Translations under genes and position numbers: made by a program | The notes under the pieces: generated by a model | Databases searched by the model: none | Told to the model about the DNA's origin: nothing | Seen by the model: only the letters and a program-made list of their open reading frames with translations | Shown here: one piece after another, positions 31,956 through 42,862 of the stretch | Layout of the letters: each line of letters opens with the position of its first letter | Numbering within the stretch: the stretch's first letter is position 1 | NCBI GenBank assembly: GCA_036346355.1 | Contig: CM070576.1 | Coordinates: 12,941,558-13,005,557, forward strand | Source: Rhipidocladum racemiflorum | Taxonomy: Eukaryota > Streptophyta > Magnoliopsida > Poales > Poaceae | Direction: 5' to 3' | Length of the DNA: 64,000 nucleotides

Positions 31956-33791
31956 ACGTGCTACACCAACATTGTAATCATCAGAAAATTTCCAAGATGC
32001 CGAGGAAGAGGAGGAGTTCTTCGAGGAGGACTGTCAGGAGGACTAGTCGCGTCGCTTGTCGTCGCCTGTGGCGTTGTGGTGTTCGCTCGTTTCGTTTTGT
32101 TTTTGTTTTCGCTGCTTTCTGTCCGGTCGTTGGACCGAGTATTGTAATAAGTGGCCATGTGGCCCGTACTTAAATATTTATATTCCAATTTTCGTTATGT
32201 TCGGCAATGAAGTATCACTGTGACTGTGTGTACTAGCTACTGATCTGGGACTAGTTCGGAAATACACAGGAGATTCTGGATAGCCGATCCGGGGTCTCAC
32301 ATTTGAGCAATAATGTAAAAACCGAAATCGGCATAAATGGCAATAACTCAGCCGTTTCCAATCCATTTCGCACGATTCCACCTCTCAAGTCTCCATATTA
32401 GAGTTCCCTTCCCGGAGGTAGCACCCATCCTTCGCCTCTCCAACTCAATTGTCCATGAGATTGAGAAAACCAACGAGGAAGCCACGCTTTTTTGGGTTCT
32501 TCGTGTTCATCCTCATATCTTCTCAATCGGTGGGTCAAATTCAATTCCGTTCGTTCCCTTGTGTTCGTATGGATGTCTAGGTTCTAATCCTTCAATAAAT
32601 TTTAGGTTTCATCAAGTGTGGTCGACGAATTTCGGGTTTTGGTCGCTTCGGTCAAACCGTCGTTCTTCGTCAATTTCATTTTCTTTGGTGAGTTTGGGTT
32701 CAATTCCTTGTAATCCTAGGACCCTCTAGAGATACTCTAGTCATTGCCATCATCCTTTTTCAATTTTAATTTGAAATTTCTTGCAAATTTTAGAATTTTT
32801 GGGGCTAATTGGGGCTTCCTCTGTTTTTGCCCCGTGCGCACAAGCCGGCCACCGCCCCGCCGACCTCCCAGTCCTCGCCGGCCAGCCGACCGCGCGCTCC
32901 ACGGCGACCCCGCACTGCGTCGCCGCCCGCCCGCCGCTGGCGTGCCGCTCGCGCCTAGCGCCGCGCCGGTGACCTCGTCGTCGCGTTCCGGCCAGCGCCG
33001 CCGCTCGCCGCGCCGGCCGGCTGCGCGTGCCACGCCCGGTTGCCGTCGCGCCATTGCCTCAGCGCGCCTCTTGCGCCGGCTCCAGCGCCGCTTGCCGCGG
33101 CTCCCAGCCGCCGCCGGCCGCCACCGTGGCTCCACCACGCCGGCGCGCAAGGAGGAGCTCCCTCCTCTGTTCCATGGCAATTGGGGAAGAAGGCTCCACC
33201 CAATGACAGCAGTTCCATGGCAATTGGGGAAGAAGGCTCCACCCAATGATAGCATGGGCCCACTAGGCATAGACTCCAATTAATCCAAAAATCAGAAAAA
33301 GATGCTCTTGAATATTCCAGGAATATTCCCCGATTTCGTATTTTCCAGCATTTTCAAACTTCGGAGGCTCATAACTTTTCCGTCCGAACTCCGATTGACT
33401 CCGTTCAAGTTCCTAAATTCATCTAAATTCAATATCTACCCGCCAGTACTACTTTTGTAATTTTTGGATTTATTTATTTTATTCTTATTTATTTATTGTC
33501 TCGTTTTTATGCCAGAAATGAGATCCCGCCGAGACCGCCACTCGCCACGGACTTCAAGAGTACGACCTCCTCGCTGCGACCAAAGGCAAGCCCCTTGACG
33601 CATCTTGATCCTATGTTTGCAAATGATTTACAATGTTTTATAAACCTGCATTGCTATGTTTATCATCGTATGTCAAATATAAATGATTAGTTAATCCCAA
33701 TTGCGATTACCTCCTTGATTATTGTTATCCATGCTTAATTGTAACCCTCGGACCCTTTGCTATGTCATGTATATGTTACTTTGTGACTTTT

Positions 33792-34143
33792 TGAAAGTGC
33801 ATCTAGGCACTTATGTTGTTTTGGTGATTAATGATAAACGATTAATGACAAACGCATGTAATGTCAATCAATGTAATTGTACAAATGCTTAACTTAATGC
33901 TTATCAAAATACAAACCTCTAATATGTTTATATTGTTATGAGACTAACATGTTTATTGCCTAGTTGAATATTAGTCTCATCTATTTTAGAAGAAAATCAA
34001 TTGGGATGGTTAAGCAAAAATGAGGTATGCAATCTCGGTATTCCTTCCATATTTGTCATTGCATTCCTCTTTAGCAAATGCATATTGAACTCTAAGTAAC
34101 TTGTTGATTTCATATGTGCACATTGATTCATGTCATAATTGTT

Positions 34144-34191
<48 letters not shown>

Positions 34192-36523
34192 TTTGAGTTC
34201 ATTATGTGCTTTGTTTTTAATATGCTTGTGTTAACTAGAGTTAAACTTCATTGCTTCATATTGACTTGGTGCATACATGTCTTAGTTGTGTATCTTCTAA
34301 TGCACCTCTCTTAGTGAAGTTTAATCTAGAATTGGATCACATTATTTACTCTCATTCCAAATATTGTTTGCACATGTGTAATTCGTGTATATTCTATCAT
34401 GTGCTTCATTTAAACAAAGTATGTGATCATTGCCATGATTTAAGTGATTCTTCATATTGGCAATTATCTCTCTAGTGCAATTAGATCAATCATATATTCA
34501 TCATAATGCACTTAGCAGAGAATATTTTTATTGTCAAGTGTTTCCATTCATATTGTGCTTCTTGATATGAAACACTTGTTATTATCAATCTATTCAATAT
34601 ATCTTTTAAGCTTGTGGGACTAATATGTTTGCTGAGTGCTTTGATAAGAGTTAGGTCCCAAAGCTGTATGTATGATGACCATGATGGTTTGAAGGATGAC
34701 AAGCGAGTCAAAGTCAAATAAGACGTTGGTGTCACCAAGAGCTGAGGACTAAGTCAAGAACGTCTTGGCGTGAGGATCATCTTGGTGATGATCGATGTCA
34801 AGGTCGAGAGAAGGACGAGAGTCTCATGAGGTGAATCGCGTCGAGGTTGACAAGACAAAGGGCGTCATCAATCTTTGTGGAAGCGTCATCATGCACCGTG
34901 CATCCGGAAGAAGTCGGCATGTAAGCTTAGTGTAAGACTTAGATTTTGTGTTAAATTTGAGTCTAAGGATTGCCGTACTATTAAGAGGGATGCAATCGTT
35001 GAACTCACTTAGACATGTCTCAAGTGCTCAAAGTGGTCTATCCTTGTCTAAGATTGAGAAACCCAAGTCACACTTTGTTCGCCTAGGTGTAGGTGGGTTG
35101 GTGTGAGGGTTAGAAGTGTTGGTGGTGCCGGAAAGTGAGGGTTGTAGGTCTCTCTTGGATTCCTTGTGATGTCAATTTTTATCCTTTGGGATTTGGGTAG
35201 TGAGACCTTGTTATTTGTGTAGCCCTCGTTCTTAGCTTTCCGAAAAGTCCGAATTCGTCGAAATCGGAGTCCGGAGTCAAAAGTTATGCCCGTTTTCGTC
35301 CGGCTGCTGCATGCTGCCTGGGAGATCCGGAGTATCCGGATTAAATGTCCGGAGACTCCGGAGTATCCGGACAATCCGGAGTATCCGCATGATCCGGAGT
35401 GTCCGGGTTAAATATCCGGAGTCTCCGGGTTGCCCAGTTCGGTCCCAACGGCTAGTTTTTGGGGTTCCTCTATTTAAAGCCCCCTTCTTGCCCACTTCAA
35501 AGTAGCCGTTGGGGGGATATTTTGCTGGGTATTAGAGGTGTTCTTTGTGAGTGTTTGAGCCCCCAATACTCCTCCCTACTCCTTAGATCTTAGTGATCCC
35601 CTTTTGTGAAGGGTTGGGTAGTGGAGAGAGGTGTTTGGATTGAGAATTGATTTGAGGAGTGGAGCTAGTTCCTTGGTGCTTTGAGGTGTTCTTCTTAGTG
35701 ATCTTGAGCTCCCAAAAGCCCCTCTAACCCTAGATCTTAGTGATCCCTTTTGAGTGAAGGTTTGGGTGTGAGAGTGGGTAGTGATCGGATTGAGTGTGAT
35801 TAGTGTGTTGAGCACTTGAGGTGGACTCTAAGTGAGTTCTTCGGGAGCATTTGTTGCTCTTGGAGGTTGAGGTCTCCTAGACGGCTAGGAGTTACTGGTG
35901 AGCTTCCAAGCTTTGTGTGGAAGGCCACCGAAGGTTTGTGAAGGTCTGATTCCGCCTCCGCAAGGAAAGGAATCAAAGAAGTGAAGACCGGCGAGTGCAT
36001 TGTGCAACACCGGGAGGAAGAGGGTTGAAAGAGACCCCGGCTCAAGTGTGACCGAGCCGCCTCAACGGAGACGTAGGATCCCCTCAAGGATCCGAACTTC
36101 GGGATAAAATCTTCGTGTCTCCTTCCTTACTTCGGTTTACTCTTTTGCTCATCCGCTTAATTTGCTTTCGATTCTTGTGATTATATCAATTAGATTGTAT
36201 CTACTGCATCTATTCTTGCTTATATACTTGATTCATTGCAGTAGAGTAATTTGTATCACTAGAATCAAAGAAGCACTTCAATTTATTGTCCTACTCTGTT
36301 CTGGCCGAACCAGGCAACCCGGAGTATCCGGTATATTGATCCGGAGTATCCGGACTAAATATCCGGAGTCTCCGAGTTGACTGTCTCGGGCTGAATTGTT
36401 TAAGTTGCAAAACTTAATTCTCCCAATTGCTTCCGCATTATCTCTGATAGATTAATTTAAATTGGGTATAATTTTGTAATCGCCTATTCACCCCCCCTCT
36501 AGGCCGACATCCCGGTCCTTTCA
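33792..36523 (+). mobile_element. Sirevirus-type solo LTR (2,732 bp)
   Basis: The element begins TGAAAGTGCATCTAGGC and ends CCCGGTCCTTTCA. It is flanked by the perfect duplication CTTTT at 33787-33791 and 36524-36528. The 3' end block CACCCCCCCTCTAGG is typical of Sirevirus (Maximus/Ji/Opie-like) Copia LTRs. It contains a 20-unit AT microsatellite, a region rich in GGAGTATCCGG words (35330-35430 and again near 36320-36375) and an internal duplication around 35585-35800. No internal protein domain was found. It sits inside the outer solo LTR. Confidence 0.85.
34149..34188. repeat. (AT)20 microsatellite
   Basis: Forty bases of uninterrupted alternating AT within the Sirevirus-type solo LTR. 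Confidence 0.97.
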
Positions 36524-37091
36524 CTTTTGTTGATTAGAACGGTAGATATGCTTAGTACCCGAATTGATGAAAATGACCCATGGGTGGGATTATACAAAAG
36601 TTATGATTTAAAGTGTGATTTCGAAATTATTACAAAGTATTTGGTACTGTTTTTCCAAAATAAAAAGAAAAGGAAAAAGTATTTGGACTTGGGCGGATTG
36701 GAATGTCGGGTGGGTGCGGATTGAGTACTAGTTTCCATTGTGCAAGTACTGTCCCAAGTCAATTAAGGACCGACGTTTATGACTATCCATTCTAGGCATA
36801 ACCGTACTACCACATGTCTAACATGGTACGACCTGGCTAAATAATTTGTAGAAACCTAACTTAGACTCGCCAGTTGGTGGAATGTGGGTGCCGGATAGAG
36901 GCAAGTTGTACTCACCACACGGCGCAAGAGGGGGCTTCTCAGATCTTGGGTAGATAGAACCCTAACGAAGTGAAACCTCAGCGGGTGAGTCGGGTTAAAC
37001 GTATACATTGTAAAGGCCTTGTCATGATATCCCTGCCGGCACACCCAAGGAAGTGTGCTAATAGCTTGGCATCAAGGGAATATCATGTCTT

Positions 37092-37150
37092 GTGGGTAAA
37101 GTTGTACACCTCTGCAGAGTTAAAACTATTCGAATAGCCGTGCCTACGGT
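37092..37150 (+). repeat. Conserved LTR module with 12-bp palindrome
   Basis: GTGGGTAAAG, CTCTGCAGAG and CTATTCGAATAG (37126-37137) lie in the outer solo LTR. This is the same arrangement as at 31484-31540. Confidence 0.8.
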
Positions 37151-37923
37151 CAAGGGCAAAGCAAAGAATGCTTTCATACTGGTAGACTTTGGTTTTGGTT
37201 TTGAAAACAAATGATGTTTTGGGATTCAGGAGTAGTTAGAACTCTCGGATGTTTAATTGGCGGATTGAGCCAACCAGGTAGATGGAACCTGTTTTTATGT
37301 CATGACGGTTAGAGTCATGTGTGGATAATCTTGATCTTTTAAACTGTGGCGGATAGAGCCTTTATACTAGTGATAGTGGATAGAACCCTCACTGAAATAT
37401 TACATAATTCAATTGTTAAAAAGAATTGCTAAAATATGCTTTATGAAACTTATTATTAAGTATGGTTTGATGAAACTTGGCTTTATGCAAAAGAACCATA
37501 TTAAGCCTTCCTTGGAAAGCCCCACATGTGCATAATTTCCCAGACTTGCTGAGTACTTTTGTACTCACGTGCTACATAAACTGTTGTCATCAGAGAACTA
37601 TCAGGACGCCGTTGAAGACGGTGAGTTCTACGCCGAGGAGTTCGAGGAAGATCGCCAGGAGAACTAGTCGCGTGTCTTGTCGTCGCCTGTGGTGTTCATT
37701 GGGTTTCCCTTCTTGTCGTTTTGTTTCCGCTGTCGTGCACTCTGGTCGTGTGACCGAGTGTTGTATTAAGTAGCCATGTGGCTAATACTTTATATTTATG
37801 TTACAATTTTGTTATGTTCGGCAATGATGTATCACTGTTGACTGTGTGTACTAGCTACTGATCTGGGACTAGTACAGAATACACAGGAGATTTCGGATAG
37901 CTGATCCGGGGTCCCACAGGCCG

Positions 37924-39097
37924 CCCCAGCTTTAGTTGCAGTACTTCACTCGTCACCACTTCAAGTGGCGAGGGGATTGGACCAACAGGATCAGGCCGCA
38001 CTGTGACACAGAGTTCTACTATAAGTTTTGGCGCGCCTTCTGCCAGCCGCGCACTGCCCTTGGCATCTATGACGGCCAACCCCAACTCAGGGAATAGCCG
38101 TTCCATGCCACGTTCCCCACAGGCCTCAGCAACTGCCTCTACAGCCACTTCCCCGCCGTTTCGGCGTCGCCTCAGCCCGGAGGAAATGGCTGAAAGAAGG
38201 GAGAAAGGTTTGTGCTATAATTGTGATGAAGTTTATTCTTGGGGACATCGATGCAAACGCCTCTTTCACTTGGAAGTTTTGAGTGAAGGCAAACATGATG
38301 GGGAAGCTACGTAAGGGGAGCCTTCTCTTTCGGCCCTTGCGGTTCGTGGCCCTAAGGCTGGCAACATGATGCAGGTGATTTTGGAATTAGCTGGACAGCG
38401 TTTGGTGGAATTGGTGGATGTGGCAACACTCATAATTTTATTAGCAGCCATGCAGCTCCCAAGGTGCATCAGGAGCAATTGTTGATTCCGGGACAGCAAG
38501 TGCGGGTGGCTAATGGAGCCCAGTTATCGTGTCTTGGCTGGGTGCTAGACATTCAGTTCACCATCCAAGAATACACTTTCTCTGCCTCCTTTCTTGGTGA
38601 TTCCTTTAGAAGGGTTGGATGTGGTATTGGGGATTCAATGGTTGAAAGAGTTGGGCGAGATAAGTTGGAACTTTGACTCACTCCAGATGACCTTTACCTT
38701 GGGGGGACGTCAGATGTGCTTACAGGGCATGGAAGGCCGAGGAGTAGGGCCAGTGGTGCGAAGTGCATTGATGGAGGAGGATAACCGCTTGCAAGATATT
38801 TTGCGAGCGTTTGATGGTCTATTTCAGGAGCCACAGGGATTGCCTCCCTCGCGCCACTGTAACCACCGAATTTGTCTCAAATAAGGGTCTAACCCAGTCG
38901 TGGTACGACCTTATCGATACCCACATCATCAAAAGGATGAAATTGAACAGCAGTGTGAAGAGATGTTGGTCCAAGGGATTATTCGGCCTAGCAGATCTCC
39001 ATTCTCCTCACCGGTGCTGTTAGTACGCAAAGCGGATGGCTCGTGGAGATTTTGTGTGGATTATCGATCCTTGAATGCGCAAACTATTAAGGATAAA
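37924..39097 (+). pseudogene. Gypsy gag zinc knuckle, protease and start of RT
   Basis: This segment continues the Gypsy frame after the solo LTR. A CCHC knuckle reads CYNCDEVYSWGHRC at about 38212. Remnants of the aspartic protease follow (a NFISSHAAPKVHQ-like block near 38435 and LEGLDVVLGIQWLKEL near 38603), then the linker into reverse transcriptase (PHHQKDEIEQQCEEML and GIIRPSRSPFSSPVLLVRK). The fingers motif FCVDYRSLNAQTIKDK runs directly into the inserted LTR at 39098. Several frame changes are needed to read it, so it is not functional. Confidence 0.85.
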
Positions 39098-42000
39098 TGT
39101 CGGGACCCCGAATTTGCAAATCCGGACCCTCTGTGTATTCAACACTAGTCCAGGAACGCGCTAGTGCACACAGTCTTAACATCGGTAAATATCACAATCA
39201 TACCATTCGATACTAATAAAGTACTTTATTTAAATAACTAATCAAGTTACTCGACCTTATGGTCAAGTCACAAATGTACGCCTCGCAGGGCAAAACTTAT
39301 TAAGAGAGAAAATAGTAGCAGCGGAAAATAAGATAACTTCGTGGCGCCATCCAGTATACCACAGGCAACTGACTGGGCTCGCTCCCTAAGTAGACGGATC
39401 CTCTTGGAGCTCCTCCTCCAAAGCTGGTGTAGTCTCCTCTTCAACTGGTGTTGTAGGGTGGCAAGGGTGAGTACTTGGTACTCAGCAAGTCATGCACAGA
39501 ATGCAAGCTAATATACTATATGCATGGCTTGGTACAAAGGAATAGCTCAAGGTATATTTGCAAGAAAAGACATTTGACAAGTAGTATAAGTAGATTCAAA
39601 GCCGAGAAACAAGTAAAGCGTAGATAACTTTTCAAGAAGTTTAGTAAACATCTTTCCCATCCTAATCCACATTTCTAACATCATTGTCAATCCAACTCCA
39701 ACCTTTCAAGTCCAAGTTATTTTTGAGAAAATCTAACCCTTGATCAGTAATTCCCGAGCGATGTCCAATACCGCGGACACGGCTATTCGAATAGATTCTA
39801 CACTCTGCAGAGGTTATGCACTTTACCCACAAGATACAAACAAACACCACAAAGGCGAGTTCCTCGTAACAAAGTCTTTCGAAACTTCTAACAATACAAG
39901 TGGTCCTCCTGCTATTGCACACTAACCCTTCCCTTAGCTAAGGCGAAGTCTAGGCCAATCAACCGTTAGATGGGTACTGGCCTCACCCCGATGCGCTCCC
40001 GCATAACTTACACAAAGGGTGTAGTTGACCTCCGAGGTCCCACAGTGCGTTATTAGCAACTTAGTCAACTAGGTCCGCCCCATTACGGACATGTGGTTGC
40101 ACGTTAGACCCAGTTCAAAGGCTTGCAAGGTTAAGTCCTTAGGGTGACCAAGGCAAGACTACCCAAGAACCAAATCAACATCCCCAATGCCACAACCGCC
40201 CACCTGATTACTCTTGCCACATGCCCCTGGCCGAAAACTATTTATCAAACCCCGCTTGATTACCATGCACCACGTGCCATCAACATCACATGATACCTTT
40301 CCAAAACAGGTTCAATATATCATTAAGTCAATATTAGCATTTGATTGTCCAAAATCATGTCATGAGCACGTAGCGTGTCTAAGCAAAGATACTACAACGG
40401 TCTAAAACCCATGTTGGCAACTTAATAATGTCCAACTAGTAAACCACAACTAGGGTGACAAGGGGTCATGGCACATACTTAGATAATCAAGGTGTCATAC
40501 AAAGAAATTGGTATTTATCTAATCCCCATGTTTAAATAAAGTATTTTCTATTTGAACTTAGCATGCAAGAGGTTAAATCAAAATAGATTTCAAAATAGGA
40601 TCAACATGGTCAAAGCACAACTTGCCTTCAAAAAGTACTTGTTCTTGGTCTTGAGTTGGATCCTGAGTCAATACTTCTCCTTCAAATCCTTCCGGCACTT
40701 CAACGTCTACTCGTAAAGCGTGCAAATAGCAAATACACGAATAAACAATAGGCAAAAAGTATCCAATCATCCAAATAAAATCCACAAACAGAGAGAACAT
40801 AATTTTATGAATTTTTAGAAACTGGAATCGTCAAATTTGGAGTTAAAACGCAAAAGTTATGATTATTTAAAGTTTAAATAATCAATTAAATAATTTTATA
40901 GAGAAAAACTTTAGTCCAAAAATTAAATAAAATTCATATTTAAGTAGGTCTCAATTTTATACAAATTTAGAAATTTGAATCACTCAAATCGGAGTTGAAA
41001 CGCAAAAGTTATAAGCGTTTGAAGTTTGAAACAAAATCAAATCATTATTTCGAATTAATAAATCATTTTCTTTTGAAATTAATTATTGCGTCGGCTGGAC
41101 ACGTGGCAGCCTCTGATTGGTCTGGCGACGCCACCGGTCCATGGACTTGGTCCACGCCGGCCGTCTACCGTGGACTCGGCCCACGGCTCCTTGTGTCATC
41201 GACAGTGGGTCCCCTCGTGACGCCATCGCCGACATCACGGGCTCACCACGCAGCCGACAGTGGGACCAGCGACGTCATTGTCGACGCTGCCGGCCGACAA
41301 ATACCGACATCTTGAGCCCGCCATGACGTCGGCGTGGCGTCATGGTGCGATGGTGGGCGGCCGACATGCGGGCCGCGTGTCGGCGTCACACGCACGCTGC
41401 GCGTGGGCCAGCCGACCGCGCGGCGGCCTCTTCCCGACAGCGTGGCGCAATCTCGGCCGTTGATTTGAAAATCAACGGCCCCAGATTAGATCTCGCTCTC
41501 ACGCCGTTTGGGTTAACGCGTTTGATCTCGACCGTTGGATCTAGATCCTACTGGCCGAGATTGGATCTGAGGATTTGGATTGGGATCTCACCGTGAGATG
41601 ACGTGGCGTGATCTCGGGACGTTGGATCTTGATCGGACGGCCGAGAAGCTTCGGCGGCGACGGCGATGGCGTCTGGCGCGAGCTGGCCGGGCCGAGTCGG
41701 GACGGCGACACGCAACGGCGTTTGTGGGCTCCTCCGGCGAGGTGAGTGGTCCTTCGGTGCGTCGTCGCGGTGAGTCTGGTCTGGGGTCAACGGCGGCGGG
41801 GGGCAGCGGCGAGCAACGGCAAAACCGCGGCGGAGAAGTGCTACAACTCCGGCGAGCGATTGCGGGCGCGTCGAGCACTGCGGCGCGGCGGCTAGGGCAC
41901 GGCTGCGCAAGGTCAAGGTGGTCCTCGGTGTGATCCGGCATTAAATAGCCTCGGCTTCAAGCGCGGCGGAAACCTAATCCCTCACGGCGGCGGGCGCGGC

Positions 42001-42567
42001 GGCGGAGTCCGGCTCGGACTCGGGCGGAGACGACGACGGAGGACCGTCCACGTGGCGCGATCAACGGTCACGATTGGCTCGGGCGCGCACAGATCCGGAT
42101 CGGATCCGATCGAACGGTGCGGCGCGGATCCTAACCGTTGGATCTTGATCCGACGGTCCACAATGGTTAGGGTTTGGACGCGGTTCGACCGAATCACGTG
42201 GCTCGGGTCGGACTCGAGTCGGACTCGGACTCGAGTCCGGTCGGATGAACAGTACTTGACCCAACTCGAATTTCCAGCGATTTAATATTTAAAATAATTC
42301 CCAGAAATTTATTTAATTCATTAAAAATATCAAAAGACTCGTAAAAATTCGGAAAACTTCTGGAAAATACTTTGGATCATTTTGGACTCAAATAAAATAT
42401 TTCCAACAAAATTTTATTTGCAAAGTTTAATTCTTTAATTATTTCAAAATGGAATAAATTCAAATAAATTCCAAATAAATCCAAATAAATTCCAGAAAAT
42501 TCCAAAAATTCACCAAAGTGCCAATTCACACAAGAATTTAAGAAAAGCAAAATTTTGGGGTGTTACA
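39098..42567 (-). mobile_element. Inverted solo LTR (3,470 bp) in the Gypsy RT
   Basis: Read on the minus strand it starts TGTAACACCCCAAAATTTTG and ends CGGGGTCCCGACA. The perfect duplication ATAAA (39093-39097 and 42568-42572) splits the reverse transcriptase between NAQTIKDK and the following INFPIPVVDD-like block. It resembles the solo LTRs at 27939-37918 only distantly but shares their terminal motifs, the palindrome module and the GAGTAC stem-loop. No internal domain is present. GC-rich frames at about 41.1-42.2 kb are compositional. Confidence 0.9.
39770..39830 (-). repeat. Conserved LTR module with 12-bp palindrome (diverged family)
   Basis: On the minus strand the order is GTGGGTAAAG, CTCTGCAGAG, CTATTCGAATAG (palindrome at 39783-39794), as in the other LTR families. 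The surrounding sequence is otherwise poorly conserved. Confidence 0.8.
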
Positions 42568-42572
42568 ATAAA

Positions 42573-42862
42573 TTTCCTATCCCAGTGGTGGACTTACGAT
42601 CTGGCTATCATCAAGTTCATATGAACGAGGCGGATATTGAAAAGACGGCTTTCTGAACCCACCATGGCCATTTTGAGTTCCTGGTGATGGCTTTCGGGTT
42701 GTGTAATGCTCCATCGACTTTTCAGGCTTTGATGAATGAGGTATTAGCTCAGTTCCTTCTCAAATTTGTGTTGGTTTTCTTCGATGATATTTTGGTGTAC
42801 AGCTCTTCATGGGAGGAGCATCTTTAGCACCTCCAACTCGTGCTAACACAAATACGACGACT
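42573..42862 (+). pseudogene. Gypsy reverse transcriptase, catalytic part
   Basis: Between two insertions the frame carries SGYHQVHMNEADIEKTAF, HGHFEFLVMAFGLCNAPSTF and the catalytic VFFDDILVYSS (42771-42810). It has two in-frame stops: TGA in place of a conserved Arg after KTAF, and TAG in EEHL-stop-HL. These fit C-to-T decay (CGA to TGA, CAG to TAG), as seen in methylated, silenced elements. Confidence 0.88.

Larger units (their letters stand above)
28648..32301 (+). mobile_element. Solo LTR of the same family, nested inside the first
   Basis: This 3,654-bp LTR has TGTAACATCC...GGGGTCTCACA ends and the perfect duplication TTTGA at 28643-28647 and 32302-32306. Across the insertion the host LTR sequence resumes in register (CTCGCCGGAATTTGA then GCAATAATG, compared with CTCGCCGGATTTTGA in this copy). 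The GC-rich open frames at about 29.8-30.6 kb on both strands carry no domain and are compositional. Confidence 0.93.
27939..37918 (+). mobile_element. Solo LTR (3.6 kb when its insertions are removed)
   Basis: TGTAACATCC...GGGGTCCCACA ends are flanked by the perfect duplication GGCCG (27934-27938 and 37919-37923), which interrupts the Gypsy gag. Subtracting the two elements inserted in it (28648-32301 and 33792-36523, each with its own TSD) leaves 3,584 bp. That agrees with the 3,654-bp related LTR nested inside it. No internal domain or second LTR with the same TSD exists, so this is a solo LTR left by intra-element recombination. GC-rich open frames at 32.7-33.3 kb are compositional. Confidence 0.9.

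Noticed and set aside
32737..33283. Pair of 180-codon frames on opposite strands
   Set aside because: Same LTR segment and same compositional bias as at 29.8-30.6 kb; no protein signature.
27939..37918. A full LTR retrotransposon with two LTRs
   Set aside because: The two similar halves are explained by one solo LTR inserted in another: each has its own perfect TSD, the outer LTR rejoins in register, and no internal domains, primer site or polypurine tract exist between them.
41117..42285. Multiple frames on both strands in a GC-rich block
   Set aside because: Inside the inverted solo LTR; no domain.
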